NCBI GenBank assembly: GCA_963721405.1
Contig: CAVRJA010000010.1
Location: 124,001 to 188,000, forward strand
Origin: JAFNAG01 sp963721405
GTDB lineage: Bacteria > Acidobacteriota > UBA6911
DNA length: 64,000 nt
Reading direction: 5' to 3'
Positions 60,435 through 64,000 of the stretch are shown one piece after another. Numbering within the stretch: position 1 is the stretch's first letter; every line of letters begins with the position of its first letter. The notes beneath the pieces were generated by a model, which had not been told where the DNA came from, made no database searches, and worked only from the letters and a program-made list of their open reading frames with translations. A program made the position numbers and the translations under genes.

Positions 60435-63182
60435 TTATTCGTAATGCAAGGCTCGGATCGGGTCAATCCGCGAGGCTCGGAGCGCAGGGAGGATTCCCGC
60501 AACGGCGGCTACCGCCGACACGATGACGATTGTGGCCACGATCGTCACACTATCGTACGTTTTTATGCCGAAGAGCAGGCTAGCTACAAAGCGCACCAAT
60601 GCGAATGCAGCAGGCAGCCCAACAGCCAGACCGATTGCGGCCACCACCAGCGACTGCTGGAGAATCATCCACAACACCTGGACCCGGCGCGCGCCCATCG
60701 CCATCCGGATACCGATCTCGCGCGTGCGCCGCGTGACTGCATAGGCAAGCGCGCCATATAATCCGACCGAGACGAGCAGCAACGCCAGCAAACCGAAGAA
60801 ACTGGAGACTTGTGCGAACATCCGTTCGTGGGTCAGCGCTTCGTCGATTTGCTCACTCTGGGTTTTGCAGCCAATTAATGGAAGGTTCGGATCGATATTG
60901 CGCATTGCTTCGCGCACTGACGAGACCATTGCAGTCGGATCGGCCGCGGTGCGCACTTCAAAACACATGTGGCTGATCATGTCCGCCGCTGTGGCATATG
61001 GGACGTAGGCCGTAGCCGGCGGCTGGTCGCGCATGCTGTCGTACTTCGCGTTGCGCACCACGCCGATGATCTCGTAGGCCCTCCCAGGTTCGTACCGGTC
61101 CCCGAAACAGAAATGGCGGCCGATGGGGCTTCCGGCCGGATAGAAGCTACAGGCCATGGCCTCGTTTATTACAGCCACTCGACGATTGGCCTCCTGATCG
61201 CGCCAGCCGATTCCACGCCCAAGCACCACCGGAATGCCCATGGTTTCGAAGAAACCCGGACCCACGATGTTCCAATACACCGTATTCGGTTGGCCGGGCG
61301 GGAGTGGAACAGAGTCTGGCGATGCAGGCGAATTGTTGACCCAGCCGGAAAGCAATGAGTTTGCCGAAACCGAAGCCAAACGCACTCCCGGCAGGCCCTG
61401 AATTCTGGCGAGCGACTGATTGTAGAGTGCGACGGCGCGATCGCCCTCATAACCGCCGCGCCGCGCATCGATTTCGAACAGGAGTATGTTGTTGCGGTTG
61501 AAGCCGAGATCCTGCGTTTCCAGGTTTTGGAGCGTGCGCACAAACAGGCCGGTGCCAAACAGCAGCAGAACCGATAGAGCTACCTGGCCGGCAACCAACA
61601 CCATGGCCAGAGTGAGACGCGGAGAGACCGACCCGGCACTTTCCTTTAATTGCAGCACCAAGTCCACTCGCGTTGCCCGGAGTGCGGGCGCCAACCCAAA
61701 GAGGCTTCCAGTCACCATTGAGACGACCGCGCAAAACGATAGCACGGTGGCATCGGGACCGACGTCGAGCGAGACTATCTGCCCCGGATTGGATAACAGG
61801 AGCAGCAGGGTTCGGCTTCCCCAGAACGCCAATAGCAGCCCCAAACCACCGCCGCACAGAGAGAGCACCACACTTTCGGTCAGGAGCTGGCGCACAACTC
61901 GCATCCGGTGTGCGCCCATCGCCAACCGCACGGCCATCTCCTTCTGCCGCGACTGCGCACGCACCAACAACAGTGTCGCCACATTCGCACAGGCGATGAG
62001 CAGCACCAGCGACACCGCCGTCATGAGAACACGCAGCGGCTCGGAAAAAGTCCGGCGCAGGTTTCCCAAACCTCTGCTGGCGGGCGAGAGAACCAGGTGC
62101 GGCAGTTTTTCCGGATGCGGGAGTTGCTTCAAGCCCTCGGTGATGCTCTGCTGGAACAGGAAGTCCGCCTCAGCAAGAGCCTGCGGTTGCGTCACGCCTG
62201 GCTTGAGCCGGCCCATCATCATGCACCACCACCAGCCTTTGTCGGCGAACATCGACTGGCCGCGAGAAGGCTGACGACTCCACGGTGTGAAACTTTGCAT
62301 TTCCCGCAATGGAACCCAAATGTCCGGCGAGAACGCGGGATTCACACCGAAAAATTCGGGAGGTGTCACTCCGACCACCGTGAACGGCAAGCTGTTTAGC
62401 GTGACGCTCGTTCCAATCACAGATCGATCTCCCCCAAACTCGCTCGACCAATATGTATAGCTGATCACGACCACGTTCGGAGCGCCGGGCTTGAGGTCGT
62501 CGTCAAAGATTGCGCGGCCTAGAATCGGCGAGACGCCTAACACGGAGAAATAGTTGCCGCTCACCATTTCCCCGCCGGCGACCGTTGACTGCCCAGCCAT
62601 GCCGACCGTCACGCTGTGATTGTCGAATCCCAGCGGCGCGAACGCGAAAACACCAGAGAGAGCTTGCGTCTGTTTCCGCAACGCCTCGTAAGTCATATAG
62701 GGGAATGAAGTGCCGCGATAGCCGCTCGCTGTCCGCCGTAAGCTGCCCATGTCACCACTGGAGATGTAGCGGAAGACCACGAGTTGCTCGGGATGGCTGA
62801 CCGGCAGAGAGCGGATCATCACCGCGTTGATCACGCTGAAGATCGCCGTGTTGGCACCGATGCCGAGCGCCATGCAGCCCAGGGCTACAGCTGTAAAACC
62901 AGGACTCTTCCGCATACCGCGAAATGCGAAGCGGATGTCGCGTTGTAGAGTCTCGAACCAGGCGAGGCCGCGTTGATCGCGGTAGCTCTCCTTGGTCAAC
63001 TCCAAACCGCCGAAGGTTAGTAGCGCCGTCCGACGGGCCTCACCAGGGGACATGCCCCGCCGGAGGTTATCCTCTGTCAGCATTTGGACATGCGATTCGA
63101 ATTCGTCGGCCAGTTCGACTTCGTGGCGATGGCCGGTCAGGGTGCCAACAAGCCGGTTCCAAAAGCGACGGAGTGTTTTCAC
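60435..63182 (-). CDS. ADOP-family permease, complete
   Basis: The 915-aa protein is the longest copy. It has the prefix (EVELADEFESHVQMLTEDNL), FTAVALGCMALGIGANTAIF, a MacB_PCD domain with a tryptophan-rich insert (DKGWWWCMMMGRLKPG), SLVLLIACANVATLLLVRAQ, a second periplasmic domain (GIPVVLGRGIGWRD) and RTREIGIRMAMGARRVQVLW. It ends DPIRALHYE. Its start overlaps the PadR stop (ATGA), and the pair is oriented opposite to the other complete pairs. Confidence 0.88.
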   Translation of the reverse strand: MKTLRRFWNRLVGTLTGHRHEVELADEFESHVQMLTEDNLRRGMSPGEARRTALLTFGGLELTKESYRDQRGLAWFETLQRDIRFAFRGMRKSPGFTAVALGCMALGIGANTAIFSVINAVMIRSLPVSHPEQLVVFRYISSGDMGSLRRTASGYRGTSFPYMTYEALRKQTQALSGVFAFAPLGFDNHSVTVGMAGQSTVAGGEMVSGNYFSVLGVSPILGRAIFDDDLKPGAPNVVVISYTYWSSEFGGDRSVIGTSVTLNSLPFTVVGVTPPEFFGVNPAFSPDIWVPLREMQSFTPWSRQPSRGQSMFADKGWWWCMMMGRLKPGVTQPQALAEADFLFQQSITEGLKQLPHPEKLPHLVLSPASRGLGNLRRTFSEPLRVLMTAVSLVLLIACANVATLLLVRAQSRQKEMAVRLAMGAHRMRVVRQLLTESVVLSLCGGGLGLLLAFWGSRTLLLLLSNPGQIVSLDVGPDATVLSFCAVVSMVTGSLFGLAPALRATRVDLVLQLKESAGSVSPRLTLAMVLVAGQVALSVLLLFGTGLFVRTLQNLETQDLGFNRNNILLFEIDARRGGYEGDRAVALYNQSLARIQGLPGVRLASVSANSLLSGWVNNSPASPDSVPLPPGQPNTVYWNIVGPGFFETMGIPVVLGRGIGWRDQEANRRVAVINEAMACSFYPAGSPIGRHFCFGDRYEPGRAYEIIGVVRNAKYDSMRDQPPATAYVPYATAADMISHMCFEVRTAADPTAMVSSVREAMRNIDPNLPLIGCKTQSEQIDEALTHERMFAQVSSFFGLLALLLVSVGLYGALAYAVTRRTREIGIRMAMGARRVQVLWMILQQSLVVAAIGLAVGLPAAFALVRFVASLLFGIKTYDSVTIVATIVIVSAVAAVAGILPALRASRIDPIRALHYE

Positions 63183-63523
63183 TGCGAATCTCCCTTCAAT
63201 GCAAAGAAACGGGCGATGATTTCCGTGGTTTGCTGCCAGTGACGTTTTCCCGATGCAAGTTGTTTTTCTCCCGTGCTCGTGAGGCGGTAGAACTTAGCCT
63301 TTCGGTTGTTGTCCGAGACCCCCCAGGCCGATGCGATCGCGCCCTCCTGTACCAGCTTGAGCAGCACGGGATAGAGTGTCCCATGGTTCACGGAGAGCAG
63401 GTTATCGCTTATCTGTTCGATGCGACGCGCGATGCCGTAGCCGTGTTGAGGACCCATGACATCGAGCGTCTTCAGCACCATGATGGCCAGTGTGCCTTGC
63501 CAAACATCATTCTTGTCATTCAT
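63179..63523 (-). CDS. PadR-family regulator
   Basis: From ATG 63523 the 114-aa protein reads NDVWQGTLAIMVLKTLDVMG, PQHGYGIARRIEQISDNLLS and NHGTLYPVLLKLVQEGAIAS, with the same layout as the PadR at 47130. Its stop overlaps the ADOP start by ATGA. The shared SVNxGTxYPxLLKL and WGVSDNNR patterns suggest a recent duplication. Confidence 0.88.
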   Translation of the reverse strand: MNDKNDVWQGTLAIMVLKTLDVMGPQHGYGIARRIEQISDNLLSVNHGTLYPVLLKLVQEGAIASAWGVSDNNRKAKFYRLTSTGEKQLASGKRHWQQTTEIIARFFALKGDSQ

Positions 63524-63903
63524 GTCAGTCCTCTGTTGGGATTCCCACATGAGCATAACACCACTCTTGTGGGATTACAATAGGAAGCACATTTGCATTC
63601 AAGATTCTACGGGCGAATGTCTTCCCGACGCATAAGACTGTCACCCTAGCCGTGTGACGCCTTGCCCCTGGAGGTGTGGACGCGGATTGGTTGCCACCGC
63701 GAGTGCCTGGAAGACCGACTTCCGGACCAACTGGTATTGGAGCCGCAATTCTCGAAACCATAATGTGGGGGCTCGAAACAAACAGGGCATCCATGCAATC
63801 GAGCAATACATCCAGGTGTTTGACCAAGTAGAGAAATGAGCGATCGCGGGAAATAGTTGCAGCGCAACAAGAAGCGCACACGAAGTGAAGTGGTTGGCGT
63901 AAC

Positions 63904-64000
63904 GTGGTCAAAATCGAAATCGAGGGATGGGACCGTCAGCCGTGTGAGTCGATGCGGGCGTATCCGTACTTCTGCCTGTACCGTGACACGGACCAGTTGG
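63904..64000 (+). CDS. Possible gene start at the right edge
   Basis: From a GTG at 63904 the frame is open to the window end (VKIEIEGWDRQPCESMRAYP, then YFCLYRDTDQL). It has protein-like composition and no family is recognised. There is no clear ribosome site, so the start is tentative. Confidence 0.3.
   Translation, partial: MVKIEIEGWDRQPCESMRAYPYFCLYRDTDQL

Overview
The window looks like an accessory, insertion-sequence-rich stretch of an Acidobacteriota chromosome (Solibacter/Bryobacter-like). The main reason is a set of paralogous ADOP permeases (acidobacterial duplicated orphan permeases: MacB-like periplasmic domain plus FtsX-like membrane segments without an ATPase partner), each coupled to a PadR-type repressor, at about 43.2-63.5 kb. 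This family expansion is a hallmark of that phylum. Taxonomy is inferred from gene content only.

Left part (1-15.2 kb). A gene tail, a dispersed repeat and an unknown ORF lead to a three-gene operon (methyltransferase, four-helix membrane protein, DUF4365 nuclease-like protein). The third gene is split by a 2840-bp insertion sequence with a 4-bp AGCT duplication, and removing the element restores the frame exactly. The insertion sequence carries four 136-bp tandem repeats, each with a hairpin followed by a T run. A minus-strand four-gene cluster follows: a DUF4338/DruA-like protein, a flavin-dependent thymidylate synthase (ThyX), an 840-aa protein kinase-P-loop ATPase fusion, and an unknown 368-aa protein. 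This cluster is my best candidate for an undescribed (probably defence) system. Upstream of it lies a decayed replication module (initiator tail and frameshifted DnaC-like loader), ending at a 46-bp 3' fragment of tRNA-Lys(CTT).

Middle part (15.2-31.7 kb). A second integrated element begins right after the tRNA fragment. It has a decapitated tyrosine integrase, helix-turn-helix proteins and an unknown replication-like protein. It is followed by restriction genes: an EVE-nuclease fusion, then hsdR-hsdM-hsdS with two single-base frameshifts that fuse M to S and split S. Next come an IS1595 remnant, a DUF3800 gene with an overlapping lysine-rich mini-gene, a zinc-ribbon protein and a DUF1232 membrane protein.

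Third part (31.7-43.3 kb). An ISL3-family transposase gene is interrupted by a RIT element (three overlapping tyrosine recombinase genes) with subterminal inverted repeats and a 32-bp perfect palindrome at one junction. Two uracil-DNA-glycosylase-like genes, a nuclease remnant and a four-gene IS21-family element follow.

Right part (43.3-64 kb). Four full-length ADOP genes and two truncated ones sit with five PadR genes. Interspersed are an AraC regulator, a secreted TlpA-like thioredoxin protein, an IS630 transposase with an A7 frameshift site, a structured RNA-like block, a NuoN C-terminal fragment, and GNAT, IS91 and Schlafen/AlbA_2 remnants. A sigma70-type promoter overlapped by an inverted repeat precedes the PadR gene at 56350. 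The repeated decapitations, broken genes and junctions show a hot spot of insertion and deletion.
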